Positions 10,805 through 21,494 of a stretch of 64,000 nt of DNA are shown here, one piece after another. The position numbers were made by a program, and so were the translations under genes. Numbering within the stretch: position 1 is the first letter of the stretch; each line of letters starts with the position of its first letter. Below the pieces are notes generated by a model, which was not told the DNA's origin, ran no database searches, and saw nothing but the letters and a program-made list of their open reading frames with translations. Source of the DNA: Selaginella moellendorffii. Lineage: Eukaryota > Streptophyta > Lycopodiopsida > Selaginellales > Selaginellaceae. The stretch covers positions 545,878 through 609,877 of the forward strand of contig NW_003314274.1 of the NCBI RefSeq assembly GCF_000143415.4, read 5' to 3'.

Positions 10805-11636
10805 GGAGTTCGGTTGGAAGACCATGCACTATGATGCTTCGCAATGGTGGGGAATTGCGAAAGGGTGATTTTTGGAACTGGTGGCAGGGATGTACTGTCA
10901 CACAGGTGGTAGGTGGCTGCAGCGACATCGTAGCACTTCCACGCCATTTGACATTGAGGATGGTGGGTGGATTCTGTGGTGGTTGACGCGAGGTCATGCG
11001 AGGTCTCTTTGGAGACTTCCTCTTTGCAGTGCTTCACGAGGGGGTTTGTGCGGACAGCCCAAGTTCTTTCGAAGATGGGGCCCATTTCGAAGTGTTCTCG
11101 AGCACCTCTTTGCTTCACGGTGGAGGGATGCAAGCTCTGGCTAGACGAGTCGGACGAAGTTCACGCCCCGAAGGTAGAGTTGCAACTGCGGACTACACTT
11201 TGTGGATGCGACGACGGGATTCACTTGGCATCTTCAGGTTCGAGTGGAGGAGTGCCTCGGGACAAGCTTCGAGTGTCTCGGGGCATAGCAGGTGGCTCTA
11301 GTCACGCGGTGGAGTCACCTGGGAGGCGAGACGAGTGGTCCACGAGCGACGCCGGATCATCGTGCTCGAGTGTGAGCTTCGCTAGAGAGTTTCTCGAGAG
11401 TGCGCTCTCACCCTCACTGACACCGTATGGGTTAAGTGAGGGATCTATCTTTGTACTTTTGCCACACATGGTGGTCCCTTGGGGACGATGGGGAAATGGA
11501 TATACCAGTTACTCGAACCGGGGACCTCTTCATTCTCGCCCTAAGTTTTTGAGGAGAGAGCTCGAAGGCACTAGAGAGAGAGTGTGGGAAAGAGGGAGGG
11601 AGCGAGCGTCCAGCGCGGCACAAGCATCGCAGACCG
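10805..11636. other. Repeat-like intergenic stretch, no recognised gene
   Basis: GC-rich, open in some frames on the plus strand (about 10967-11761), but composition and phase do not suggest a conserved protein. It probably belongs with the repeated block that follows. Confidence 0.35.
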
Positions 11637-12160
11637 CAGCAGCAACACACGGAGCTCGTCTCCCTCCTCTTTCTCCTCTTTTCTCTCGCTCTCGGTCGGT
11701 TTTTTCAATTTCTCCCAAACGGCTGGGAGAAAATTCGATTCCTTCGACGGGGGGCTTCTAGGAGTGGAGCTCCACATCCTCCTAGAAGGCCGCAGCGAGA
11801 TCTGCCACGGATCTGGAGATCTCGCTGGCCCTAGGTCGTCACTGATTTTTAGGGTTCTTCGGCGGCAGCTAGGGTTTTTCGGGGCTTGGAAGATCTGGAG
11901 GAGTGGAGAGGGCCGTCAGCAACATCACAGCTGCAACAGCAACACGCAGTCTCCTCCTCTTCTTTTCGCTTCTCTTGGTTCACAGTTTTTTGGGAGCTCA
12001 TAACTCCTAAACGGCTGGGAATTTTTTCACCAAAATTCACAGGTGGATAGTTGGGATGAGATTCACATCCTCCCAAAAGCGCAGCTCCAAATTCTTCGCG
12101 GTTTCAGAGATCTCGCCTGCCCTAACTCGCGGCTAGGGTTAGGGTTCTTGGCTGGCGGCT
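11637..12160 (+). repeat. Two-unit imperfect tandem repeat, offset about 292 bp
   Basis: The same order of motifs occurs twice. Each unit has a CAGCAACAC run, a CT-rich stretch, the exact 12-mer AAACGGCTGGGA (11717-11728 and 12009-12020), CACATCCTCC, a GATCTCGC-type block, and finally CTAGGGTT motifs. This looks like duplicated leader or LTR-type DNA of a repeat family. No protein is encoded. Confidence 0.6.
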
Positions 12161-13320
12161 AGGGCTTCTGCCCTAACTGCGGTTAGGGCAGGACTTAGGG
12201 TGGCGGCGGGATACTCGATCTGGCCAAAGTGTCAAGGATCTTCGTCACATGTGGTTGGTACGGCAGCAACATGGTGGAAACGCGGCCGTTGCTGGTCTTG
12301 CAGCTTCGAGCGGGATTTCTCGCCTTAGGTCTGGCCATGCAAGGTGGTGGCTAAGGTATGGAGAGCGTGGGGTTGCATGTGTCGAAGGTTCTTGGTGACT
12401 TGTGTCATGGAAACATGACCAAGTCATGAGAACTTTGTCACTGGTGGAGGATAATCCGGGACGAGCACAGAATAACTCTTAAATATTTAACCCAAAGAGT
12501 GAAGGGACAATCCTAGAGTAACCACAATGCTAAAACTAATATGCAAAACTAAAATTAATACGCAAAACAGAGCCAAATGGAGTTTAGTACTATTTTAGCA
12601 TACTAATGGACTAATGTAAGGACATGGTACTCCACTAGCTAGTATGGTGTGGAATTTGGGTTTAGACCCAAGCCAAACACAGAACAAGGAGCGGGAGTTA
12701 GATTATGTCTCAGGTTGATAAACCATACCCGACCTACCCCCTATCTTTATTATACATTTGGAACCCCCTATATCCCCCCTCCTCTCGTTTGAAGAACACA
12801 CATCTTGGGCTTTTACCTTAAGCTTCCCTTAGTATCAAGAGTTAGTCTCTGTAAATATGGAATGTCCCTAGATTGCAAATTTGGATATGGGATGAACACC
12901 ATTGTGTTCAGGATAATCTCTACATTTCAAGCGAATCTAGACACTTTCTATAAATAGTGTTTGGGACCGAAACAAGACTAACACAAAGAACATGATAGTG
13001 AAGGTGTTTGGCAGACATAATAAGTTATCATCTAGCGATATTGAGGGACCAAGCTTAATATCGCAAGGGTTCTTGACATTAGCAAGTACAAGCTAATGAC
13101 ACAAGTTTCTCAAACCAAGCCGAGTATGTTCAACAAAGGGTTCTTACTTTATGTTTATCCAATTTAAGTGCATGTTTATTAACTAGTTTCTCAACTAGTT
13201 CAAGTGGGAACTGATAACTAGTCCAACAATATTGACCTCATGCTGTCATGGTAGTAAGGAAAAAATATCCAAAAAGACTAGCCGACAGGTAACTTTTGAT
13301 ACCCGAAGTCACATTTGTGA
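12161..13320. other. Intergenic, no gene seen
   Basis: The first 250 bases are GC-rich and continue the repeat-derived block. The rest is AT-rich and has no coding signal on either strand. Confidence 0.5.
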
Positions 13321-13720
13321 CAAACACCATCCCTTAAAGATATATAAAAAACTTTTGGGCATCATCCAAAGAATGATTTGTGGCAATCACTATAAAATGA
13401 TTGAAACAATGGTTCACATCATCCATAAAATTCCTATAAAGGAAATCTAGCCAGATGCAAGGATTAACAATAAAAGCAAGAAGAGTTACACCATACATTA
13501 TGAACATTACTATCATCTAAGTTTAATTGTTCAATTGCAACAATATAACATTGAGCAATTACATCAATTACTGGAAGAGGAAGAGAAGGCTATTATAACT
13601 ATGCAATGAAAATGAACAAAAAGAAGAGGAAAAATAACCTAAGGAAAAGAGGAAAAATTAAAGGAATAAAAGAGATTTAAACAATGTAAAAGTTAAATTT
13701 AAACAATAATTTACTATGTG
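13321..13720 (+). repeat. Dispersed repeat, copy 1 (partner at 41937-42270)
   Basis: Shares an ordered series of diverged matches with 41937-42270 in the same orientation: ACACCATCCCTT, ATATATAAA-AACTT, a CATCATCC-TAAAATTCC block, GGAAATCT/TTG, AAGGATT, AAGAGTT-CACCA, ATTATGAACA and ACAATGTAAAAGTTA. Its family is unknown. It is not coding. Confidence 0.7.
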
Positions 13721-14043
13721 TAGTATAAAGCAATGCTTGGCTTGCTTAATATATTAATCCAATTGATCAAATAGAAGTTTATAATTATAAATATGTTTAT
13801 AATTTATAAACACAAGATTAATCTTATTGCATATCAACCATTAGATGGTAGAATAAAAAAGAATATTCTAGAAAGTGTTTAGGAAAGTTTATAAATTATT
13901 AACATGTTTATAAATTTTAAATACAAGATATAATAAGTAAAATATCCTAGAATATCCAAGCATATTTTAGGTATATTTATTACTTAAGCAAACCAAAAAG
14001 CTAACACTTAGACCTCACATTCCTTTCTTGGTTCTCAATAAAA

Positions 14044-16188
14044 TTACCAATTGCACCTTCTTAAGAACCCTTGCATGATGTTAACTAGATCCACGAGCAG
14101 CACATCACCCTCCTCGCATGGGTCCTGGAAACTAAAGCCCTGCCTACTGCACAAAACATACACCTTCTTCCTTCCTTCTACGTACTTCAAAGGTGAATTT
14201 GCAGCTCTAGCCCACTTGGCCACTTCGTCCCGACTCACGCGGCCTTCCTGTCCCTTGAGCTGGAACCAGAACTCGTACACCTCCCCGTCCACACCAATCA
14301 AGAACACTCTCCCATCCGTGCATGCCGTCCCCTTTTTGCACTTGAACACGAAACCAGCGCCTGTGGGTTGTGCCTCAGTTGGGTGCACATGGAGTCTCCT
14401 GTCCGCTCCAATCATTTGTTGATCACCTGGGCTATAAAACCTTTTCAGCTGCGGATCATAAAACTGATACTTCTCTTCAACCACTCCGTCACCCCGAGCC
14501 GCAACCACAACTCTGGTGTCAACCAGCTTCTTGTTCCCAACGGCCCCCGGAAAGATCTCACCAAGAGAAAGCGTTCGGCCTTCCAACACCCAGAACCTGG
14601 CATGCAGCATGTCCAAAAAGCCATCCTCCAGCACGTCACCTACTGCTGGCTGGGGCCTGAGAGCTACTACCCTCTCTGGGATCCCCAACCTCAGTCCAAG
14701 CGCATGAATAAGTAACATCGGGCTCTTATAGACAACTCCACCGCCTTCCACCTCTTCAGAATACACATAACCGCTGAAACACGCTTCTTCCTCCCTCGTC
14801 ATCTGCCCAACAGGTGGCCTTGGCATCACCACCCCAGTGAGGCAAAGCCGAATCATTCGTTTCACGTTGTCGAGGTTTTCCCGCATGACTCGATCAACAG
14901 ATGGCTGCAGCTGCAGAATCACGGAAGTTCGTAAGTGCGCAATGAAATCCCTTGCTGGAAGTTCCAGACCCTGGGCCTGTAACCATGCAGTGTAAATGTA
15001 TTGAATCAGCCTCGGGACACAGCCGCAGTCTTCTAGGAGTATTTCCAGCTGCGTCCGAAATTCGTGAAAAAGATTATCCTTGATAAACATACTTAGTACC
15101 TCCAGCGCCGATTTCAAATCCAAGGGAGGTAGTGTGACGTTCACCTTGAGCCAGTCTGTTACCCCGTACTTTCCGCCTACAGGAAGAACTGTTCCTGCTA
15201 GAAGAGTGATAAAGCCAATGTTGCAGTCCTTGGCGATGGAGTTTCCAGCTGAGGAAGTCATGACTGTCACTAACCAGGAAAACATGCCTTTCAGGAAGGC
15301 TTCACCATCACAGCCAGCGGCACTCACGTCCCTTCCCAGTTGCTGTGACTCATCCACCAAAAGGTACAAGGCAACCATCTGATTCTCCGCTACCGCAAGC
15401 CCTTTCCTCACATGAGCTGAAACCTTCTGCACAGACACGCAGTCATCTCCCGCAAGGATCTCATTCTGCAGCGCAGACGGTAAGGCACCCCAAGGCTTGC
15501 CATACAGTATCTGCGAAACTACAGACACCCGCAGAAAATCCCGGCCAGAATGGTAACCACCTCTCTCCTTACAGATTGCCACAAAAGCCGGATGCAGAAA
15601 ATGAGGTGATGAATGGCCAACAGCCGAGCCATTGAAGGTGATGTACACCGCTGCCGTAGCTCCAACACGATGAAGCTCCTGCAATGCTGATGCCCTGCCT
15701 TTAAGCGCCTCTCCAACACGCTCCTTGGTCTCTAAAAGGAATCGAGTCTTCCCCACTCCAGCAAGGCCCTCCAGAGTGATGAAGAGCGCCTGCTCTCTGC
15801 TAATCCCACTAGATGCGAAAGTGGTGAAGTTCCTGTCAATCGTCTCTGCGAGCTTCTGCACGAGGCCGTCTCGACCTCTGAACGGAAGCGCGAAGTCGCA
15901 AACCACATCCGAGAAGGGCACCAAATTCGGGGGAATCTCTGTAGCCGCCTTACCACGCCTGAATGATTCCACCAGCAACCCGACGATTCCTGCGCGTCCC
16001 GGTAGAACACTCGCCAGATCCTCCTTTGTCGCCACTTCGAAAACCTGCGCCGTCAAGAAGCCGTGGCTGGCCAAATGTTCGTAGTCAGCATCCCGAAAAG
16101 GACTCAGATCCAGCTTCCTTTCGCGAAGCAGAGCCTTCACCCGCTCCACCTCCTCCTCCTCCTCTCTCCTCCTCTTCCGATCCGCCAT
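14044..16188 (-). CDS. Crinkler-RHS (CR)-type P-loop NTPase with C-terminal nuclease-like domain, intact copy
   Basis: Single-exon gene, 714 residues. Residues 1-80 form a helical, SAM-like header (VERVKALLRER, FEVATKEDLASVLPGR). Residues 85-145 are a linker with FRGRDGLV. The P-loop NTPase has Walker A GLAGVGKTR (141-149) and Walker B VALYLLVDE with Asp279-Glu280. The C-terminal 90 residues look like a restriction-endonuclease fold with strand and motif YEFWFQLK, where Gln643-x-Lys645 could replace the usual ExK. Header plus NTPase plus PD-(D/E)xK nuclease is the architecture of Crinkler-RHS effector-type proteins, which are known from oomycetes, fungi and trypanosomes, with reports in plants (established family, from memory). 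The role in a plant is unknown; nuclear action or intragenomic conflict is inferred. All key residues are present and no frame breaks are seen. Two related loci lie at 57139-57650 and 60053-62293 with a different header. Confidence 0.7.
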   Translation of the reverse strand: MADRKRRREEEEEVERVKALLRERKLDLSPFRDADYEHLASHGFLTAQVFEVATKEDLASVLPGRAGIVGLLVESFRRGKAATEIPPNLVPFSDVVCDFALPFRGRDGLVQKLAETIDRNFTTFASSGISREQALFITLEGLAGVGKTRFLLETKERVGEALKGRASALQELHRVGATAAVYITFNGSAVGHSSPHFLHPAFVAICKERGGYHSGRDFLRVSVVSQILYGKPWGALPSALQNEILAGDDCVSVQKVSAHVRKGLAVAENQMVALYLLVDESQQLGRDVSAAGCDGEAFLKGMFSWLVTVMTSSAGNSIAKDCNIGFITLLAGTVLPVGGKYGVTDWLKVNVTLPPLDLKSALEVLSMFIKDNLFHEFRTQLEILLEDCGCVPRLIQYIYTAWLQAQGLELPARDFIAHLRTSVILQLQPSVDRVMRENLDNVKRMIRLCLTGVVMPRPPVGQMTREEEACFSGYVYSEEVEGGGVVYKSPMLLIHALGLRLGIPERVVALRPQPAVGDVLEDGFLDMLHARFWVLEGRTLSLGEIFPGAVGNKKLVDTRVVVAARGDGVVEEKYQFYDPQLKRFYSPGDQQMIGADRRLHVHPTEAQPTGAGFVFKCKKGTACTDGRVFLIGVDGEVYEFWFQLKGQEGRVSRDEVAKWARAANSPLKYVEGRKKVYVLCSRQGFSFQDPCEEGDVLLVDLVNIMQGFLRRCNW

Positions 16189-16333
16189 GAATGGAAACCT
16201 AACGCCGAATTAGTTGTAACCTAGAAATGCACTCTTTGGTTTGACACTATGTATAATGTACAGTACAGATATGCTTAGTTTAGATCCCATTACTACATAA
16301 TCAAAGCACGCTATACTTCTGGGAATCAACCGG

Positions 16334-18938
16334 TCAAAAAAAGATGTTGATCTCCTTTCCATCTTGTACTTCGCAAACGTGCTCTTTGGCTTCAGTCAGT
16401 GCCACCTGCATAGCGTAGCAAATGAGAGACTGCTCAGAACACACACACACACACACACACACCCTGACCTTTCCATATTTCGTAAAGAAATTGTTCATGA
16501 GGTTTAGCGTCGTGACTGCCGCGTCCACGTTGTTCTTGAGCGCCTGCGCTAGAGCGAAGGCTCCGTTATCCTGCACAAGAGAGGTTACAATCGAGCTATG
16601 GATGAAAAGAGTGTGGCTTATTACTCGTATTTCGTTAAAGCCTAGGTCCAGCGACGTCAGAGTTTCGTTCACAACTTTTAGACTGCGAGCCAGGATCGCC
16701 GCACCCTGCTTCGAGACCACAATTGAGAAGCAGTGCAACCAAAACAAAAGCTCAACCTCATCGCCCAATCCGTTTGCACGCAGGTCGAGAGTTGACATTG
16801 TTGAGTTGTATTGTAAACACTCAGCGAAGGCCGCCGCTCCCTTGACTCCAATCTGATACAGAGTTTAAGTTAAGACGACATAGAGCAAGCCTCCCCACCT
16901 GACACCACCCAAGGCGGAGTGTTTGGACGTTGCCATTATGTTTGAGAGTGTCCGCTAAGATTTTTGCGCCATCTCCACCAATCGGATTGTAGCTCATCTC
17001 TAGCTGCTCAAGGAGTTAAGCCCAAGATCCAAGAGCTAAACCAAACCTTACCGATGTGATGGTGCTGTTGTCTTTCAAGGCATTGGCTATATGAGTGGCA
17101 CCTGCAGCCGTGATATTGTTTCCTCCCTGACAAGCATACATGTCGTCGATAAGAAACCACGCCGAACTGCTTTTGAACTTACAATATCGATGGTAGAGAT
17201 TGTCTTGTTCCGCTTTAATGCTTCTGCGATTTTCTCGGCACCCTGTCACTGTGTTACCAGATTGCAAGAGAGTATTCCGAAAGCTTACTTCGTCACCAAT
17301 GTCATTCATGTACAAGTTCAGCCACTGTATACTTTTGCTTTTTTTCATATATTCTGCCACGTAGTAAACCCCTTTAGGACCAATGCTGTTGTTTCCAATA
17401 TCAAGACTCGAGAGTTTTGCTGAGAAAAACACCATCGATAAAAGAGCCCCACGAAGAAATTTTTTTTTAATACCTTTGCTTGAAGCCAAACCCTCCATTA
17501 AAGTACGAATACCCTCGTTGCCCATGCCGTTCCCATGCAAGTGAATCTCCTACATAAGCTCCCTGCTTCAATACACGGGGGAAACAATGAACGGAATAAG
17601 TCACCCTCAAAATTTTATTTTGTTCCAATCCCTTCGCTAGAGCTAAAGCTCCAAGTGCGCCACCGTAGTTGCCACTGAAACATGAAACAGTTATCCCGAT
17701 GTAAAGAAAAGCAAGAGAAAATAAGTTACTTCAGATGCACGCCTCTGATGGTTTTATTTACAATCAAAGCCTCAGCAATAGCAGCAAAACCCTGAAGATA
17801 AGAAATTAAAGTGAAAGAAACAGCAAACTGGAAACCTACTGGATAATCTATCGTATTGTTGTTCAGCTCTAGCACAACCAGAGTCTGGTTACTTTTAAGC
17901 GCATTCGCCAAGAGCTTTGCACCCTGCAATTAAAATAAAATATGAGAAAAAAGGAATGAAACGAAGGAAAAGAACTAGACCTCGTCACTGATGTTGCAGC
18001 TATTTAATTGCAGCTTTTCTAGAGTCCCATTCGTCTCCAATATGCCAGCAAAATCCTAAAAACCAATGAGATCTATTAGAAAAACAAAAAGAAAGTCGCA
18101 AAGTACCCCTGCTCCATCGTCACCAATAGGATTTCCAGACATGTTCAGCGTTTTCAAGTGGCTATTGGCGCGCAAGTACTTTCTCATTTCCGACGAGCCT
18201 ACTGCTGTGATGTTGTTGGCGGAAAAATCAGCGTATTCCAGCGACTATGAAGATAAAGATCAGTTCAAAACTGCTTGAAGCAAAGCTCATTCTCACTTTG
18301 TTGTATCCAAGGCTCGAAGACAAGATTTTGATCCCCTCATCGCCAAACTTACGACCTGCAAAGAAAAAGCTTGAACAAAACTCTCCAAGGAAAAAAGAAA
18401 AAGAAGCTCACCACTCATGTCAGCCTCGGGAAATGTTTGCAGCTCTTTGGAAAACTCACGGATCCGAGACATGCTCTCTTGTATGTATTTCTGCGTAGCC
18501 TCCGGAGAAGAAGGCTCCAAATTCGTGATCTCCTCGGAAGGCCGCGAGGACATCCCACCACCAGACGAGAATTTTCGCACAGCTGCCCATCAAACATAGC
18601 CCTGTGATTTAGAACACCAATGCAAAGCAGCTCAGCTCTAAACTGGAGAAGAAAAGGAAGAAGAACGCACCAAAATATGCCGCTACCAGCAGCAACAGCG
18701 CTCCTCCAGTGCCGATTGCTACCTCGGAAGAGAGAAAATCCACAGGCAAGGAGAACTGCTGTGGCTGCTGCTGCTGCTTGAGACTCGGATTTCGGACAGC
18801 TCGCCTGGATCGCGCAGCGCAGCAGGTCACAGCGCCACGCATTCGATGCCTTGCCCGCGATGTGGAAGAGCTGGAGCCCGGTTGAATCCATGGCGCAGGG
18901 AAAATGTGGATTCTAGCACCGCAGGCCACCGGCGCCAT
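16334..18938 (-). CDS. Ribonuclease-inhibitor-type LRR protein (EMB2004-like), plastid-targeted candidate
   Basis: About twelve short exons on the minus strand, mostly one 28-residue LRR each. Exon 1 (about 18695-18938) gives a basic, Ser/Arg-rich N-terminus like a plastid transit peptide, then a poly-Gln stretch and a hydrophobic span (ALLLLVAAYFG). Later exons repeat the pattern LxxLxLxxNxIxxxGAxxLAxALxxNxT (for example LNLYMNDIGDEGA and LDLGFNEIR), typical of RNI/NLRC3-type LRRs. The last exon ends VQDGKEINIFF with a TGA at 16334-16336. Plants have one such family, including Arabidopsis EMB2004, needed for embryo development (recalled). The start is shared with a 66-bp divergent promoter. 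A (CA)n tract lies in the last intron. Exon joins were read by eye, so exact borders are approximate. Confidence 0.75.
16440..16462 (+). repeat. (CA)n microsatellite in LRR gene intron
   Basis: About eleven CA units, lying in the intron before the final exon of the LRR gene. Confidence 0.95.
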
Positions 18939-19004
18939 CAGCCAAACCTCGATAAACCCTAAGCCCCCAAGAGAAAAGATTTTTAGGGTTCTTGAGCTTG
19001 AGAA
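18939..19004. promoter_or_regulatory. 66-bp bidirectional promoter with divergent telo-boxes
   Basis: Only 66 bases separate the two start codons (LRR gene on minus, uL18-like gene on plus). They contain AAACCCTAA at 18955-18963 and the inverted form TTAGGGTT at 18983-18990. Telo-boxes are a known element of plant translation and growth-gene promoters. That this one region drives both genes is inferred from spacing. Confidence 0.65.
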
Positions 19005-19346
19005 ATGCCGCCCTTAAGATTCCCAGAGCCACACTATGTCCGCCTCAAATTCACGCAGAGGTACGCCTATCTTCGCGTGGAGCGAGGAATCCTCAATCGC
19101 CCCTTGATCTCGATCGATAGCCGCTGCATCAGGGACGAATTTCCAGATGGATTGAGCGTCGAGAGCAGCGAGAAGCTGGCTGGGATCCTTGCTGCCAAGA
19201 TCAAAGCCTTCCGGCCCAAAATCCCCAAGCTCCACCTGGACGTGCTCTACGAGTTCACCAAGAAGGACGAGCGATTCCACCAGAACATAATCGCTGTGGC
19301 GGATGTGCTCCAGAAAAATGGCCTGCGCATTGCCGGCTATGGCTGA
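19005..19346 (+). CDS. uL18 (L18p/L5e)-like ribosomal protein, organellar type
   Basis: Single exon, 113 residues, starting MPPLRFPEPHYVRLKFTQRY. The order of a basic beta-hairpin (RLKFTQRYAYLRVERG), a helix (KLAGILAAKIKAF) and a final strand-helix (LHLDVLYEFTKKDERFHQN to VLQKNGLRI) matches the bacterial-type uL18 fold. That fold binds 5S rRNA in the large subunit. The last part, with an aromatic-His pair followed by ADVLQKNGL, corresponds to the YHGRVxALADAxREAGL end of the family. The length fits (about 110-120). Plants carry several small nuclear L18p/L5e family genes for organelles, and a mitochondrial role is inferred. The call is by pattern rather than close identity. Confidence 0.5.
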   Translation: MPPLRFPEPHYVRLKFTQRYAYLRVERGILNRPLISIDSRCIRDEFPDGLSVESSEKLAGILAAKIKAFRPKIPKLHLDVLYEFTKKDERFHQNIIAVADVLQKNGLRIAGYG

Positions 19347-19360
19347 AATAAAAGTCGTAT

Positions 19361-19390
19361 AGAACCCTAAAATATGTGTTAGAACCCTAA
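19361..19390 (+). promoter_or_regulatory. Paired telo-box-like motifs before RPN10
   Basis: AGAACCCTAA occurs exactly twice, at 19361-19370 and 19381-19390, 20 bp apart and about 45-70 bp before the RPN10 start. This resembles telo-box promoter elements. The whole intergenic gap after the uL18-like gene is only 85 bp. Confidence 0.5.
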
Positions 19391-19431
19391 AATCGGGGAG
19401 AGGGGGCGGTGCTTCGGCGATCCTGGGCGCA

Positions 19432-21160
19432 ATGGTTCTCGAGGTAAGCTCCTCGCGATCTTTCACGCCAGGCCTATCTTCTCTTGTGCCAGGCGACGAT
19501 GATCTGCATAGACAATTCCGAGTGGATGCGAAATGGGGACTACTATCCGACGAGTAGATTCCAGTCCCAAGCCGATGCTGTCAATCTTATCTGTGGCTCC
19601 AAAACGCAGGTTTGTGCGCTCTAGTAGCTGAGCTAGATCACTGACGATCAAATTGGAGCTCTTTGGATCTTGACAGTCTCATCCAGAGAATACTGTGGGG
19701 ATTTTAACGACTGGGGGCAAAGGAGTGCGCGTGCTCGTCACGCCAACGACGGACTTGGGCAAGATCCTTTCGTGTATGCACGGTGAGGAGGAGCTGTTCA
19801 AGTAAAGTTTTGCTTTGTCCTTACACTTTTTTCGTTCTCGTTTTTCCTCGTCCAGGTGTTGAGCTTGGGGGCGAGTCGAAAATCACTTCCGCAGTCCAGA
19901 TCGCACAGCTTGCGCTGAAACACAGGCAGAACAAGAACCAACGTCAAAGAATAGTGCTCTTCGTTGGAAGGTAGCTCACCTATGAACTCATGTTGTGGTA
20001 AACCTTCGTCTTTTTGTTTCTTGTAGCCCTGTGGCAGCCGAGAAGAAAATACTCGAGACTATAGGCAAGAAGCTGAAGAAGAACAATGTAGCTTTGGACA
20101 TCGTCGAGTTTGGCCAGGAGGACGATACCAAGAGCGAGAAGCTAGAAGCACTGCTAACGTCTGTCAACAGCAACGACAACAGCCACATTGTCCATGTCCC
20201 GCCATCCTCAGAAGTTCTCACCGATGCGCTTCTCAGGTTTGTTGCTCAGCGTTTCTTTCTTCAGAATCAAAGCACTGATTGATTCATTGGAACAGCTCGC
20301 CGATATTTGAGGGCGATGGAGAGGGTGGCAGTGGCTTTGCAGCAGCCGCAGCAGCGGGAGTAGCAGCGGCCGCGGCCGCTGCTGCCGGTGGAGCTGGTGG
20401 CTTCGAGTTTGGTGTCGATCCAAACTTGGATCCGGAGCTGGCCTTGGCTCTTCGTGTCTCGATGGAGGAGGAGCGCGCAAGGCAAGAAGCAGCGGCCAAG
20501 CGAGCTGCCGACGAGCAAGCTCCTGATGGTGCACCAAAAGGAGAGACCTCTGGCGCTGTTGCTCCTCCGAGTGACGCTCCCGCTGCAGTTTCGACTGAGA
20601 AGGGGCCGGACGTTGTGATGGTAAACACTTTTTTGTTCTTCTTACCTTTTTCATGGCTGAATTTGTTTCTTAGGACGATGAGTCTGCTTTACTGGCTCAA
20701 GCCTTGGCAATGTCGATGAATGACGCGGTGGGAACTTCTGGTACCAGCGCCGATGACACGAATATGACTGAAGCTGTGGGAGAAGATCAGGACCTCGCAT
20801 TCGGTACGGTCTTTGTTCTTTCTTCGTTTCTCTTTGACGAACTTCGGCGTGTGCAGCACTCGAGATGTCCATGCAAGGCGAAGGCAGCGAAGGTGACATG
20901 AACAAAGTGTTGGGCGATCCGAGCTTCATGAACTCTATTCTGGCCTCGGTAAAGCATATACTTACTGCATGCTCATCTCACAATTTTGGTCTTGATAACA
21001 GCTCCCTGGAGTTGATCCGAATGATCCGTCAGTGCGAGACGTTTTAGCTGCACTACAAGCGGAGGAAGAGGTAGAAAAACTCCCTCTTATGCTAGTTCTC
21101 ATTAGAATCATCTGGCAGGAAGTACGCAAGCAGCAGAACGACTCCTCCGAAAAGCATTGA
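19432..21160 (+). CDS. RPN10: 26S proteasome regulatory subunit RPN10/PSMD4
   Basis: Ten exons: 19432-19443, 19493-19609, 19677-19782, 19856-19970, 20027-20236, 20296-20620, 20674-20803, 20857-20948, 21002-21070 and 21119-21160. The product starts [20 protein letters not shown], the vWA domain that docks RPN10 between the proteasome lid and base. After a Gly/Ala-rich linker come three ubiquitin-interacting motifs: [23 protein letters not shown] and LAFALEMSMQ. These let the 26S proteasome capture ubiquitylated substrates in cytosol and nucleus. The end [12 protein letters not shown] and [10 protein letters not shown] are as in plant RPN10. Exon 1 encodes only four codons. All splice borders are GT-AG and no defects are seen. 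The (GCN)n alanine run in exon 6 is a lineage-specific expansion. Confidence 0.97.
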
Positions 21161-21298
21161 TTAATTGGAAATGGTGATCTCCATTTGTTACTCAAAGCTA
21201 GAATCAAGCTAGAACTTTTCTTGTCAAATCCTCGCTTGGATACAAGGATGGGTTTTTCCTCTTAGATGAAGATCATATTAGCTTATGAACACTGGAAA

Positions 21299-21464
21299 TG
21301 TCTTCTTAGATCATAGATTAACACTCTTTGTCATGAAGCATCATCTTAGATCATAGCAGCTTAGAACAAAACTAAGTGTCTTCTTAGATCAGAGCAGCTT
21401 AGAACAACTCTTTTTCATGAAAGTATCTTCTTAGATCATAGCATCTTAGCACAACACTCTTGAA
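21299..21464 (+). repeat. Imperfect minisatellite between RPN10 and HSP90
   Basis: A unit of about 40 bp built around TCTTCTTAGATCATAG, followed by CAGCTTAGAACA-type sequence, recurs about four times. It lies between two convergent genes and may include the 3' UTR of either. Confidence 0.75.
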
Positions 21465-21494
21465 ACTAATCCCAAAATTCGTGAAAAATCGTGT

